Source of the DNA: Verrucomicrobiia bacterium
Lineage (GTDB): Bacteria; Verrucomicrobiota; Verrucomicrobiia; Limisphaerales; UBA11358
DNA: 44,514 bases
Reading direction: 5' to 3'
Assembly: GCA_031290985.1 (NCBI GenBank)
Contig: JARLJW010000112.1
Coordinates: 1 to 44,514 of the forward strand
Part shown: positions 7,904 through 15,468 of the stretch, piece by piece
Position numbering within the stretch: position 1 is the first letter of the stretch
How the letters are laid out: every line of letters starts with the position of its first letter
Position numbers and translations under genes: made by a program
Notes under the pieces: generated by a model
Told to the model about the DNA's origin: nothing
Databases searched by the model: none
What the model saw: the letters and a program-made list of their open reading frames with translations, nothing else

Positions 7904-8973
7904 TTCTTCCGCGGCTTCATCACCGCCGCCAGCAAAATCTTGGTCGGCTGGTTCAACTTGAGCTTCAGCGCCGCCGCCGGTTTCAACCAACGAAACTCCT
8001 GCGCCTCATGGTTCAGCTTCACGTCCAGCTTGCCGCTGGCGCGGCAGGTGTAGTTCAGCAGCACAAAATGGGCATCGCGATAAAACTCCTTCGAATGGAT
8101 GCAATCCTGCACCAGCACAAACTTGATGTCCGTCACCTTGAGGTTCGTCTCCTCCAAAATTTCGCGCCGCAATGCCGCCGTGGAGGTTTCGCCCCACTTG
8201 ATCTTGCCGCCCGGGATGCCCCATTTGTTCGACCACTTGTGCGTGCGCACCATCAGCACCTCGCCCTTGGGGTTGAAGATCAGCCCGCCGACCGTGGACA
8301 ACGGCGGCAGCGCCGCCTCATTCGCCGCCGCGGCCGGCTGGAGCAGGAAATGGTTCTTCTCCAGCACCGCGCGCAACTCGGACAGATGCTCCACGATGAT
8401 GTCCGGCTTGGCCGCGCGCAACTGCTCCAGCGTGTTGTACCCCGTCAGCACCGCGCACGAATGGATGCCCCCATGCTTCGCCGTGGCAATGTCATGCTCC
8501 ATGTCGCCGATGAACAGCGTTTCCGCCGGCTTCAGGTTGTTTTCCTTGAGGATCTCGTGGATTTTTTCACGCTTGTCCCAGACATCCGTGTAGGGCCGGT
8601 CGATGAACAGGTCAAAGCCGTTGCCCTGGCATTGCACCTTGAAATGCTCGCCGTGAACGGTGCTCAGCAAAAACGTCCGCACCTTGTGCTGGCGGCAGAA
8701 TTCCAAAAAAGCGCGCGCGTGGGGCAGCTCCACCACGGAAGTCTGCGACCGCCGGAATTCCGCATGAAACCACTCCTCCAGCTTCGCCATCGGCACCTCC
8801 GGCGTATGCCGGTCGTAAAACGTCGTGAACGGCAGTTGAAACTCCGCGCGGAACGTATCCAGCGTCATCACCGGCTTGCCCGCCTGTGCGAGCACATAGT
8901 TCGAGGCCTTCAACACCGCCGGCAAATCGTCAACCAAAGTGCCGGACCAGTCAAAAATGATGTTACGGATCAC
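7900..8973 (-). CDS. HAD hydrolase - Nudix hydrolase fusion
   Basis: This 357-residue protein has two domains. Residues 1-210 are a HAD phosphatase of the phosphoglycolate phosphatase type. D8 starts the motif D-W-S-G-T, L-L-S-T is motif II, and F-I-G-D-M-E-H-D is motif IV. The second Asp of the usual D-x-D is Ser, as in the atypical D-W-A-G-T of phosphonoacetaldehyde hydrolases. Residues about 226-350 are a Nudix domain with a near-perfect box at 255-278 (G-x5-E-x7-R-E-I-L-E-E-T-N); the final Gly is Asn. The box binds Mg2+ and cleaves nucleoside diphosphate-X bonds. Fusing the two suggests consecutive hydrolysis of a nucleotide-linked or damaged nucleotide substrate, which is an inference. 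The stop overlaps the lipoprotein start as ATGA. Confidence 0.88.
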   Translation of the reverse strand: MIRNIIFDWSGTLVDDLPAVLKASNYVLAQAGKPVMTLDTFRAEFQLPFTTFYDRHTPEVPMAKLEEWFHAEFRRSQTSVVELPHARAFLEFCRQHKVRTFLLSTVHGEHFKVQCQGNGFDLFIDRPYTDVWDKREKIHEILKENNLKPAETLFIGDMEHDIATAKHGGIHSCAVLTGYNTLEQLRAAKPDIIVEHLSELRAVLEKNHFLLQPAAAANEAALPPLSTVGGLIFNPKGEVLMVRTHKWSNKWGIPGGKIKWGETSTAALRREILEETNLKVTDIKFVLVQDCIHSKEFYRDAHFVLLNYTCRASGKLDVKLNHEAQEFRWLKPAAALKLKLNQPTKILLAAVMKPRKK

Positions 8974-9124
8974 CCGGAAGATTTAACCACGAAAGACGCG
9001 AAACACACGAAAAGATTTTTCCGCCGGCGCCGCCCCGCCCGGCCGGGCGGAACGCCGCCAGCGGATTGTTCACAACTAAAGGTTGTAATTCACCCACGCA
9101 GACCTAATTTCTAGTCAGGCTCGG

Positions 9125-9505
9125 ATGAAGAACCAAGGAAATGCTGGTAAAAAGATTCTGCTGGTGGACGATGAACCATCGGTATCCAAAGCCATCAAAA
9201 TGTTGCTCGAATATGACGGGTTCACGGTCCAGACGGCCGAAAGCGGGGAAGCCGCCTGGGCGCTCTTCGAGCGGGAGCAGTTCGACGTGGTCATCACCGA
9301 TTTTTCCATGTCGGGCATGACCGGCGGCCAGCTCGCCAGCCGCATCAAAAAGCTCCGTCCCAGCCAGCCCGTCATCCTGGCGACCGCTTCCATCTATAAA
9401 CTCGAGGCGGCAAACCATCCGGCCCGGGTCGTGGATTACATCCTCGACAAACCGTTCGGCTTGCGCGAACTCCGCGAAGCCATCGCCGCCATCTGCCCGC
9501 CCTGA
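9125..9505 (+). CDS. Stand-alone response regulator receiver protein
   Basis: This 126-residue protein is a single receiver domain with nothing after it. The acidic pocket is D15-D16, the phospho-acceptor is D59 (V-I-T-D-F-S-M), the switch Thr is T87 (L-A-T-A-S) and the conserved Lys is K109 (D-K-P-F). All catalytic positions are intact, so it should be phosphorylatable. There is no histidine kinase beside it. Like CheY or Spo0F it would work through protein-protein contacts. The chemoreceptors 10 kb away are possible but unproven partners. Confidence 0.9.
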   Translation: MKNQGNAGKKILLVDDEPSVSKAIKMLLEYDGFTVQTAESGEAAWALFEREQFDVVITDFSMSGMTGGQLASRIKKLRPSQPVILATASIYKLEAANHPARVVDYILDKPFGLRELREAIAAICPP

Positions 9506-9513
9506 TACACCTA

Positions 9514-9768
9514 TCAGCGCCGCCGCTGGCACATGTATTTCACAAAAGAATACAGCCCGGAGAATTTGTAGCCCGGGTCCACATATTTCTCGATGACATA
9601 GAACGCGAAATAATAAAACCGGCAGAAACTCCAGATGGCCACCACCAGCAGCACCGCGGTCTGCCACTTCAAGTTGTCCAGCAGCACCAGCACCGCCGCC
9701 ACGATGCCGATCAGCAGGAACAGGATTCCCTTCAGCTTGATCCAAAATGGACTCGTCAGATCTTTCAT
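9514..9768 (-). CDS. Small inner-membrane protein coupled to lpxB (84 aa)
   Basis: This 84-residue protein has two predicted transmembrane helices (about 12-30 and 36-56). An aromatic-rich segment (F-C-R-F-Y-Y-F-A-F-Y-V-I-E-K-Y-V-D-P) and a basic C-terminus follow. Its ATG overlaps the lpxB stop as ATGA, so it should be translated together with LpxB. I do not recognise the family. Position in an LPS/phospholipid operon suggests a role at the inner membrane in envelope lipid handling, which is an inference from context. Confidence 0.7.
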   Translation of the reverse strand: MKDLTSPFWIKLKGILFLLIGIVAAVLVLLDNLKWQTAVLLVVAIWSFCRFYYFAFYVIEKYVDPGYKFSGLYSFVKYMCQRRR

Positions 9769-10928
9769 TTGAACAAATTTAAAATCGCCGCCGCCGCCCG
9801 CCGCGTGGCGCCGGGCTCCCCGAGCGAGGCGATCACCTGGTCCAGTTGCGCCTTCATCCTGGCGCGACGCGGTTCGCTTTGGAGCAATTCCAGCGTGGCG
9901 CGCGCCAGGTTTTCCGCCGTCAACGCCTGCTGCAAAAATTCCGGATACACTTCCTCGCCCGCCAGCAGGTTTGCCATCGTGAACGTCTTGACCGTGATGT
10001 AGTGGCGCGCGATCTGATAATTGATCCACGACCCCTTGTAAAACGTCACCGTCGGCACGCGAAAAAACGCGCACTCCATCGTCACCGTCCCCGTCTTGGC
10101 CATGGCCACATCCGCCGCCGCGAGCGCCGCCGGGATGTTCCCGGTCTGGATCTCCATGTCCGCGCCCAACGAACGCGCCAGCCGCGCCGTGGTTTCGCTG
10201 GGCACCACCATGCTGGCCTTCAGCTCGGGAAATTTCTCACGGATCAGCTTCACCGCCCCCAGCATCGCGGGCAAATGCTGCTTCAGTTCGCTCCGCCGGC
10301 TCCCCGGCAGCAGCAAAATCCGCGGCTCATGATTCGTGACTGATGTGGTCGCCCGCGGGCCATTCGTCATTCGTAATTCGTCATTCGTAAACCGGTCCAC
10401 CATCGGATGCCCCACAAATTCCACGCGCAACTGCGGCACCCGCTGCGCATACCACTCTTTCTCAAACGGAAAGATGCTCAGCAGCAGATCGTAATCCGGC
10501 GCCATCCGGTCCGCGCGTTTGGGCCGCGACGCCCAGACCTGCGGGGAGATGAACTGCACCACCTTCGGCTTCCAGTCCACGAAGGGGTTGTCGCGGAGAT
10601 ATTGCTTCACCGCATGACCGAACCGCAGGTTGAACCCGCCATAATCCACGCCGATCACCACATCCGGCTTGCGCTTGATCGCCTCCGCGAGCAGCCGCTC
10701 CTTCAACTGGCGCAGCTCGAAAATATTTTTGACGATGTCCGTGATGCCCACAACGCCAAGCCGGGCCATGTCATGAATCACATCGACACCCGCGGCCGCC
10801 ATCTTGCCGCCGCCCGCGCCGAAGAACACCGCCCCGGGCGACTTCGTGCGCAGCTCGACGACGAGTTCCGCCGCCAGCAGATCGCCGCTCGACTCCCCGG
10901 CGATGATCATGAAAGTTTTTGGTTTCAA
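9765..10928 (-). CDS. lpxB: Lipid-A-disaccharide synthase
   Basis: LpxB joins UDP-2,3-diacylglucosamine and lipid X to form the lipid A disaccharide (GT19 family, peripheral inner-membrane enzyme). The N-terminus has M-I-I-A-G-E-S-S-G-D-L. The middle has Q-F-I-S-P-Q-V-W-A-S, F-P-F-E and V-G-H-P, and the sugar-nucleotide region has L-L-P-G-S-R-R-S-E, K-T-G-T-V-T-M-E and P-E-F-L-Q. I chose TTG at 10928 (387 aa) because it overlaps the cdsA stop as TTGA, matching the other junctions of this operon; ATG at 10910 is the alternative. Oddity: a repeat-derived, in-frame insert (about 10327-10392, encoding T-N-D-E-L-R-M-T-N...) lies between the V-G-H-P and L-L-P-G-S-R blocks. Confidence 0.93.
   Translation of the reverse strand: MKPKTFMIIAGESSGDLLAAELVVELRTKSPGAVFFGAGGGKMAAAGVDVIHDMARLGVVGITDIVKNIFELRQLKERLLAEAIKRKPDVVIGVDYGGFNLRFGHAVKQYLRDNPFVDWKPKVVQFISPQVWASRPKRADRMAPDYDLLLSIFPFEKEWYAQRVPQLRVEFVGHPMVDRFTNDELRMTNGPRATTSVTNHEPRILLLPGSRRSELKQHLPAMLGAVKLIREKFPELKASMVVPSETTARLARSLGADMEIQTGNIPAALAAADVAMAKTGTVTMECAFFRVPTVTFYKGSWINYQIARHYITVKTFTMANLLAGEEVYPEFLQQALTAENLARATLELLQSEPRRARMKAQLDQVIASLGEPGATRRAAAAILNLFK
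10327..10392. repeat. Repeat-derived insert inside the lpxB reading frame
   Basis: Tandem 'attcgt' units (cattcgtcattcgtaattcgtcattcgtaa, 10361-10390) and a related 'gattcgtgactgatg' segment lie within lpxB. They are translated in frame as a hydrophilic loop of about 20 residues. The same kind of sequence is common between genes in related genomes, so this looks like an intergenic repeat captured by a gene at a tolerant loop. Confidence 0.55.
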
Positions 10929-11872
10929 GTGAAAAAATAGCGCGTGAAGTGAAAGAATACCGGCGCGGCGAAACAAAGCGAATCAATCCGGTCCATCACC
11001 CCGCCATGGCCTTCGATCAGGTTGCCGTAATCCTTGACCCCGCGATCACGTTTGATGGCGGACATCACCAGCCCGCCGGCAAACCCCATCAGGGTGATCA
11101 CCAGGGACATGCCGGCTGATTGCCACGGCGTAAAGGGCGTCGCCCACCACAGGCCGGCGCCGATCAGCGTGGCCGTGGCGATGCCGCCAATGAACCCTTC
11201 CCAGGTTTTATTCGGGCTCACATTCGGCGCGATCTTGCGCCGCCCGAGGGTTTTGCCCCAGACATATTGGAGGACATCGCTGATCTGCGCGACCAGCACA
11301 AAGTAAAACATCAGCTTTCCGTTTTGCCCCGCATAGCCCGGAATATCCAACGTCAACAGGGCCGGAACATGGCTCACGCAATAAACGCAAACCATCAGGC
11401 CCCACTGGATCTTGGCCGTGCGCTCCAGAAAATTGTCACAATCACCCGCCATCGCACTGCGGATGGGGATGAACAGGAAGGCATAGACCGGGATCAGGAT
11501 CGAAAAAAACCCGTACCATTTGATGGCGATCAAATAATATTGCAGGGGCAGGATTAAAAAAAAGACCCAGAACAAAGTCCGGTGATCCCCCGGCCGGGTC
11601 GGCGTCAGCGTGATGAATTCGCGCAGGGCCAGGAACGAGGTCAGCGCAAACAAGATCACGGAACCGATGAGCCCGGTGGCCATCGCCAGCCCGAAGACCG
11701 CCACCAACATCCACCAGGCGCGGGTGCGGGCGTTGAGGTTCTGAATCGTCGCCCGGCCCTTTTCGTCGGCCGCCCGCAATGACAGCAACCAGCCGATCAC
11801 CGACGCGATGACCAGCAACGCCAAAACGCCGCCGACCAGCCAGATGGTTTGTTTGTCCAGTTTGAGGTTCAT
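10925..11872 (-). CDS. cdsA: Phosphatidate cytidylyltransferase
   Basis: CdsA makes CDP-diacylglycerol from phosphatidic acid and CTP in the inner membrane. This 315-residue protein is polytopic (about eight membrane segments). Near the C-terminus it carries the family signature almost perfectly: S-A-I-K-R-D-x4-K-D-x3-L-I-x2-H-G-G-x2-D-R-x-D-S. The N-terminal 60 residues include two extra hydrophobic segments. ATG at 11872 overlaps the acyltransferase stop as ATGA. Its product feeds the phosphatidyltransferase encoded two genes upstream in the same operon. Confidence 0.95.
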   Translation of the reverse strand: MNLKLDKQTIWLVGGVLALLVIASVIGWLLSLRAADEKGRATIQNLNARTRAWWMLVAVFGLAMATGLIGSVILFALTSFLALREFITLTPTRPGDHRTLFWVFFLILPLQYYLIAIKWYGFFSILIPVYAFLFIPIRSAMAGDCDNFLERTAKIQWGLMVCVYCVSHVPALLTLDIPGYAGQNGKLMFYFVLVAQISDVLQYVWGKTLGRRKIAPNVSPNKTWEGFIGGIATATLIGAGLWWATPFTPWQSAGMSLVITLMGFAGGLVMSAIKRDRGVKDYGNLIEGHGGVMDRIDSLCFAAPVFFHFTRYFFT

Positions 11873-12471
11873 GGTTTTTGCAGGGCCTTGACGGCCGCCT
11901 GCGCGCGGTTCAGAAACGTTAGTTTATCCTCGCCCGCCCCCAAGGTTAGCGGGGTGCCGAAACTGACGCCACCCATCAATGGCACGGGCAGAAACTCCCC
12001 CTTGGGCAGGATCCGGTTAAGGTTTTCAATCAGCACCGGCACAAATTCCAGGTCCGGCCGGTCCTTGGCCAGATGAAACAATCCGCCCTTGAACGGCGCC
12101 ATCTCCTCCCCCGATTGCCGGCCGCCTTCCGGAAAAATGATCAGGGAATGCCGGTCTCCCAAGGCCTTCAACATGTCCGTCAGCGGATTGTCATGCGCCG
12201 TGGGGCGTTTGCGCTCGATCAACACGGCATTGAAAACTTCATTCGCCAGATACATCCGCAGCCTGCCTTTGACCCAATAATCGCGGGCGGCCACCGGCCG
12301 GGCAAGCTGCCGTATTTCCGGCGGCAACGAAGCCCAGATCACCAGCGCATCCAGGTTGCTGGTGTGGTTTGCAAAATAAACCCGTTGCCGGGTCGAGGGC
12401 GCGCAGCCAATCCACCGGGCATTTGCGCCCGTGATGAGTTTGGCAATCGCTGCCAGCAATGACTTCATCAT
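11869..12471 (-). CDS. plsC: 1-acyl-glycerol-3-phosphate acyltransferase (PlsC-like)
   Basis: This 200-residue protein has the catalytic H-x4-D motif (H36-T-S-N-L-D41) and the substrate-binding F-P-E-G-G-R motif (113-118) of the PlsC family, which acylates lysophosphatidic acid to phosphatidic acid. A single N-terminal hydrophobic stretch would place it at the inner membrane. I chose the first of two tandem ATGs (12471), which overlaps the upstream stop as ATGA. Its place between a phosphatidyltransferase and cdsA supports the assignment. Related acyltransferases act on other lysolipids, so the exact acceptor is inferred. Confidence 0.85.
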   Translation of the reverse strand: MMKSLLAAIAKLITGANARWIGCAPSTRQRVYFANHTSNLDALVIWASLPPEIRQLARPVAARDYWVKGRLRMYLANEVFNAVLIERKRPTAHDNPLTDMLKALGDRHSLIIFPEGGRQSGEEMAPFKGGLFHLAKDRPDLEFVPVLIENLNRILPKGEFLPVPLMGGVSFGTPLTLGAGEDKLTFLNRAQAAVKALQKP

Positions 12472-13127
12472 CCTTTTGCCTTCAGCTCCGCCGCAATCTG
12501 GCGGATGCGCCGGTAAATCGTCACCAGGCAGCCCGCGATCATCAGCCACAATGCGATCGGAATGATTTTAACGTGGCACTCCAGCCAGACACAAATCGCC
12601 CCGACAATGCTGGCGGCGGTCAGGAGCGCCATCCGGTGCGGCTTGGCCATCGGGCCGTAAAAACATTGCGCGGCCCCGGCCGCGACGCCCAAGGCGCGCA
12701 CATAAGCCGTGATCACCGCCAGCAACGCCGCCAGCCAGCCGGCCAGAACGCACTGCATGGCATCGCCACTGGAATATCCGGCCCCGATCAGGATCAACGC
12801 ATCGGCAAAACGATCCGGTATTTCATTGTACAACTCGCCGGTTTTCGTCCGCAAACCGCCCTCCACCGCCACCATGCCATCCAGCATGTTGCACAGCAGC
12901 CGAAGTTGAATGCCCGCCGCACCCGCCAGAAACAACCAGCCAGCCGGAATTTTAGAAACCTGATTGGCATAAACGAAGGCCACGGCGGCAACCAGCGCAA
13001 AAAAAATGCTGCCGACGGAAATCTGGTTCGGCGTCAAGCCGGTCTTGGCCAGCCATTTTGCCAGGGCTCCCGCCCATTTGGCATTCCGAGTTTTTAATGG
13101 CCGCCGGGCGGCTGTGGAATCGCTCAT
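12468..13127 (-). CDS. CDP-alcohol phosphatidyltransferase family protein
   Basis: This 219-residue polytopic membrane protein has the CDP-alcohol phosphotransferase motif D83-G84-x2-A, a downstream G, and D105-R-F-A-D109. Family members transfer a phosphatidyl group from CDP-diacylglycerol to an alcohol such as glycerol phosphate, serine or inositol. The motif departs from the consensus: the Arg after A is Val, and the position usually Asp after G-x3 is Asn. This points to a diverged subgroup and leaves the acceptor alcohol open. It is the first gene of a five-gene operon whose every junction overlaps by four bases, and it lies just right of the RAYT element. The start is an ATG at 13127. 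Confidence 0.85.
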   Translation of the reverse strand: MSDSTAARRPLKTRNAKWAGALAKWLAKTGLTPNQISVGSIFFALVAAVAFVYANQVSKIPAGWLFLAGAAGIQLRLLCNMLDGMVAVEGGLRTKTGELYNEIPDRFADALILIGAGYSSGDAMQCVLAGWLAALLAVITAYVRALGVAAGAAQCFYGPMAKPHRMALLTAASIVGAICVWLECHVKIIPIALWLMIAGCLVTIYRRIRQIAAELKAKG

Positions 13128-13152
13128 ATAAAATTAAGGGCCAGAATTTTTA

Positions 13153-13182
13153 AGGGCTGCAATTTTATCTGGCCGCAGCCCT
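13153..13182. other. Hairpin between the RAYT element and the lipid operon
   Basis: This hairpin has a perfect 8-bp stem (agggctgc / gcagccct) with a 14-base AT-rich loop, just outside the left REP. On the minus strand it is followed by ttaaaaatt, a poor U-tract, so it is at best a weak terminator for the transposase gene. It could instead be part of the mobile element. Confidence 0.3.
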
Positions 13183-13210
13183 CGGTAAAGCTGCGGAGCA
13201 GCGCCCGATA

Positions 13211-13234
13211 GTAGCCCACAGCGACAGCTGTGGG
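13211..13234 (+). repeat. Left REP hairpin of the RAYT element
   Basis: GTAG (13211-13214) is followed by stem cccacagc / gctgtggg with loop gaca. The tetranucleotide is the usual RAYT recognition foot. Confidence 0.75.
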
Positions 13235-13278
13235 AACCCGTTGCGAAAAAATCAGCCCCGGCAGGGGCGAAAGAAGAT

Positions 13279-13731
13279 TCATTCCCACAAAAACCTTTCA
13301 TCGTATTCGATCTCATGCCGCTTCAAAAACGCCACCAGTTCTTCTTGAAATGAAACCTTGCGGTGATGTTCCTCCTGCTTCGCGATATATTCCTTCACCT
13401 CGGGCAGACTGGAATGACTCACGCTAAAAGCCCCGTAACCGATCTGCCAGGCGAACAATCCATGCCCGGGGAAATTCTTATGAACCCAACCGGAGGAATC
13501 CGCCTTTAATTCGCGCATCAAATCGGACAATGAATACTTTGCCGCCAGCGAGGCAAGAATGTGAACATGATCGGCCGGGCCATTGATGATGATCGACTTG
13601 CCGCCGTGCGCACGGATTATACCGCCAAGATACGGAAACAGCCGCGCCTTCAATTCTGCATCCAGCAATGGCCGGCGGTCTTTCGTGCTGAAAACTATGT
13701 GGGTCAACAGATGGGTGAATGTGTGCGCCAT
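13279..13731 (-). CDS. REP-associated tyrosine transposase (IS200-like, RAYT)
   Basis: This 150-residue Y1/HUH transposase has the HUH metal motif H55-V-H57 (in P-A-D-H-V-H-I-L) and a probable catalytic Tyr115 in E-Y-I-A-K-Q-E-E-H-H. The conserved H-I-V-F-S-T-K-D-R-R is near the N-terminus. Such enzymes cut single-stranded DNA at REP hairpins with a GTAG or GGAG foot. Here the gene is framed by two inverted REPs with GTAG feet, which supports RAYT rather than plain IS200. All key residues are present and the frame is intact, so it may be active. ATG at 13731. Confidence 0.92.
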   Translation of the reverse strand: MAHTFTHLLTHIVFSTKDRRPLLDAELKARLFPYLGGIIRAHGGKSIIINGPADHVHILASLAAKYSLSDLMRELKADSSGWVHKNFPGHGLFAWQIGYGAFSVSHSSLPEVKEYIAKQEEHHRKVSFQEELVAFLKRHEIEYDERFLWE

Positions 13732-13854
13732 ATCAGTTTGGTTTCAGCAAAGCCGTTTCGAGATGGTAAGATGGTCAAGCCGTAAGAAACAAGTGGTTGA
13801 GCAATGGTTTTCTGCCGCCCCTGCCGGGGCTTGGGAAATTTGCGGGTGACCAAA

Positions 13855-13878
13855 CCCATGGCTGATGCCATGGGCTAC
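13855..13878 (-). repeat. Right REP hairpin of the RAYT element
   Basis: Read on the minus strand, GTAG (13878-13875) is followed by stem cccatggc / gccatggg with a 4-base loop. Compared with the left REP, the stem bases differ but pairing is kept. Confidence 0.75.
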
Positions 13879-13908
13879 TATCGGGCGCTGCTCCGCAGCT
13901 AAAGCTTT

Positions 13909-13937
13909 GGCGATGATCATAAAAGTTTTTAGTTTCA
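13909..13937. repeat. 29-bp near-copy of the lpxB start region
   Basis: These 29 bases match 10899-10927 (spanning the lpxB ATG) at 27 positions. The match ends 9 bases outside the right terminal repeat of the RAYT element. It may be a remnant of a gene start carried along or cut off by the element. Confidence 0.45.
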
Positions 13938-13970
13938 GAATTCCATTCTAACGCAGAAAACACATTAAGA

Positions 13971-14306
13971 TCACTTTTCCAAGCCGGCTCGATAGTCCTC
14001 CATCGTCTTGTCACTGCAATTTGTAGGATGAATGTAAACATATTGTTTCCAAGCACCAATTTCTTGATCATCAAGCATGACATTTGGTTTGGGCAGAAAA
14101 GTTTCAAAACAATCCGCAATGCCAAATTCTTGGGCTGATTGCCTTGCGTACTCCGCACCGCCTGAACTCCAGCAGAACAAGATGGCTCCTTGATTCTTCA
14201 AGTTGCGGACGTGCTGAATCACATTCGGAATCGGTATCCTTTTTGACCCAACACTTCTCACGATTGTGTCGTCAATGTCCACATAAACAAATAAATCGCT
14301 TTTCAT
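13971..14306 (-). CDS. Small HAD-like hydrolase (111 aa)
   Basis: This 111-residue protein opens with V-Y-V-D10-I-D12-D-T-I-V, the HAD nucleophile motif with both aspartates. A motif II Ser follows in F-C-W-S-S-G-G. The acidic motif IV appears as L-D-D-Q-E-I-G. There is no cap domain, so it is among the smallest HAD proteins and may act on small phosphate esters or as a nucleic-acid 3'-phosphatase; the substrate is unknown. The start is the ATG at 14306, preceded by an AGAGGA ribosome-binding site. It lies 31 bases downstream of the oxidoreductase gene on the same strand. Confidence 0.7.
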   Translation of the reverse strand: MKSDLFVYVDIDDTIVRSVGSKRIPIPNVIQHVRNLKNQGAILFCWSSGGAEYARQSAQEFGIADCFETFLPKPNVMLDDQEIGAWKQYVYIHPTNCSDKTMEDYRAGLEK

Positions 14307-14337
14307 AATTTCCTCTGCGCCCTCCGCGTCTCTGCGT

Positions 14338-15327
14338 TTATCGGCTTTCCCGCACCTGCCGGGTGATCTCAAACGCCAGATCCAGCGCCTGTTTGGCCGC
14401 TTCACCCGTGACGACCGGTGTTTTTTTGTCGCGGACGCTTTCCACAAAACTTTGCAATTCCAGCTTCAGCGGTTCGGCCTTCTCGATCGGCGCGGGTTCG
14501 CGCAGGATTTTTTTGCCCGCAAATTCACTGACGATGCTCGACCCGGCCGCACCGACCGTCCCCGCTTCGGTGAGGCGGCTGATGTGCCCCTCCTGCAGCC
14601 GGAAATCGGCGGCGATGTAACAGGGATTCGCCGGACCGTTGTAAACGCGGATTTTGCGCAGACGATCCGCACTCACCCGGCTGGCGGTGATGGTGGCCAC
14701 GCTGCCATTGGCAAACCGCAGGCGCGCATTGGCGATGTCCTCGCTCTGGCTCAAGACCGACATGCCCATGGCATCCACGCTCGTCACCGGCGATTTGACG
14801 AGCGACAACACGATGTCCAGGTCATGGATCATCAGGTCCAGCACCACGCCGATGTCCATCGAACGCGCGGGAAACGGCGAGAGCCGTTGGCACTCGATGT
14901 AACGCGGATCCTGCGCCACGCCGGAAATGTATTTAAAAACCGGGTTGAACCGCTCCACGTGCCCGACCTGCAACACGCAGTTCTTTTTCTTCGCCAGTTC
15001 GATGAGTTCGCCCGCCTGCGCGGAATTGTCCGTGATGGGCTTCTCGACGAGCACGTGCTTCCCCTGCTCCATCAATTTCCTGGCGATCTCAAAATGGAGG
15101 ATGGTCGGCGTGACGATGTTCAGGGCGTCGCTGGCCGCAACGGCTTCGTCCAGCGAGGCGAACACATGGAGTTTGTTCTTATCGGCCACCGCCCGGGCGC
15201 TGGCGAGGTTGGCGTCATAAATGCCGGTCATCTCCACCAGACCGGCGGCGTGAAGTTCTGCATAGATCCGGGCATGATGCTGCCCCAGTGACCCCGTGCC
15301 GAGCACGGCAACTTTGACTTTGTTCAT
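14338..15327 (-). CDS. Gfo/Idh/MocA family oxidoreductase
   Basis: This 329-residue protein has an N-terminal Rossmann fold (V-L-G-T-G-S-L-G-Q-H-H, residues 8-18), the E-K-P catalytic-lysine motif (95-97) and G-H-V-E-R-F-N-P. A C-terminal alpha/beta domain with H-D-L-D-I-V follows, all typical of NAD(P)-dependent sugar or sugar-nucleotide dehydrogenases. The G-H-V-E-R-F-N-P form and the start resemble enzymes oxidising UDP-GlcNAc at C3 (GnnA type) that supply 3-amino lipid A precursors. Close presence of lpxB makes that attractive, but no partner aminotransferase gene is in view. ATG at 15327; longer upstream frames are not supported. Confidence 0.85.
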   Translation of the reverse strand: MNKVKVAVLGTGSLGQHHARIYAELHAAGLVEMTGIYDANLASARAVADKNKLHVFASLDEAVAASDALNIVTPTILHFEIARKLMEQGKHVLVEKPITDNSAQAGELIELAKKKNCVLQVGHVERFNPVFKYISGVAQDPRYIECQRLSPFPARSMDIGVVLDLMIHDLDIVLSLVKSPVTSVDAMGMSVLSQSEDIANARLRFANGSVATITASRVSADRLRKIRVYNGPANPCYIAADFRLQEGHISRLTEAGTVGAAGSSIVSEFAGKKILREPAPIEKAEPLKLELQSFVESVRDKKTPVVTGEAAKQALDLAFEITRQVRESR

Positions 15328-15468
15328 GCGCAAAGTTTGCCAGCGAAGCCGCCGCGCGCCAAGAACGCAAAGGGCGCAAAGCAAAACATCCTTTGCGGTC
15401 CCGGCGGACTTTGCGGGCGGCAAACTTTCAACTTTCAACCCGCAACCTGTAACCGTTAGAGTATCGCC

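Larger units (their letters stand above)
13189..13900. mobile_element. RAYT transposase element with inverted REP ends
   Basis: Perfect 30-bp inverted repeats lie at 13189-13218 and 13871-13900. Each runs into a GTAG-foot hairpin, and further in comes a second shared palindrome (agccccggcaggggcg at 13254-13269, inverted at 13816-13831). A REP-associated tyrosine transposase gene lies between. The layout is that of a complete RAYT-REP unit of about 712 bp. Confidence 0.8.

Noticed and set aside
13775..14158. A 127-codon open frame on the minus strand right of the transposase
   Set aside because: It runs through the REP hairpins, the lpxB-like 29-mer and the C-terminal part of the small HAD gene in another frame; not coding.
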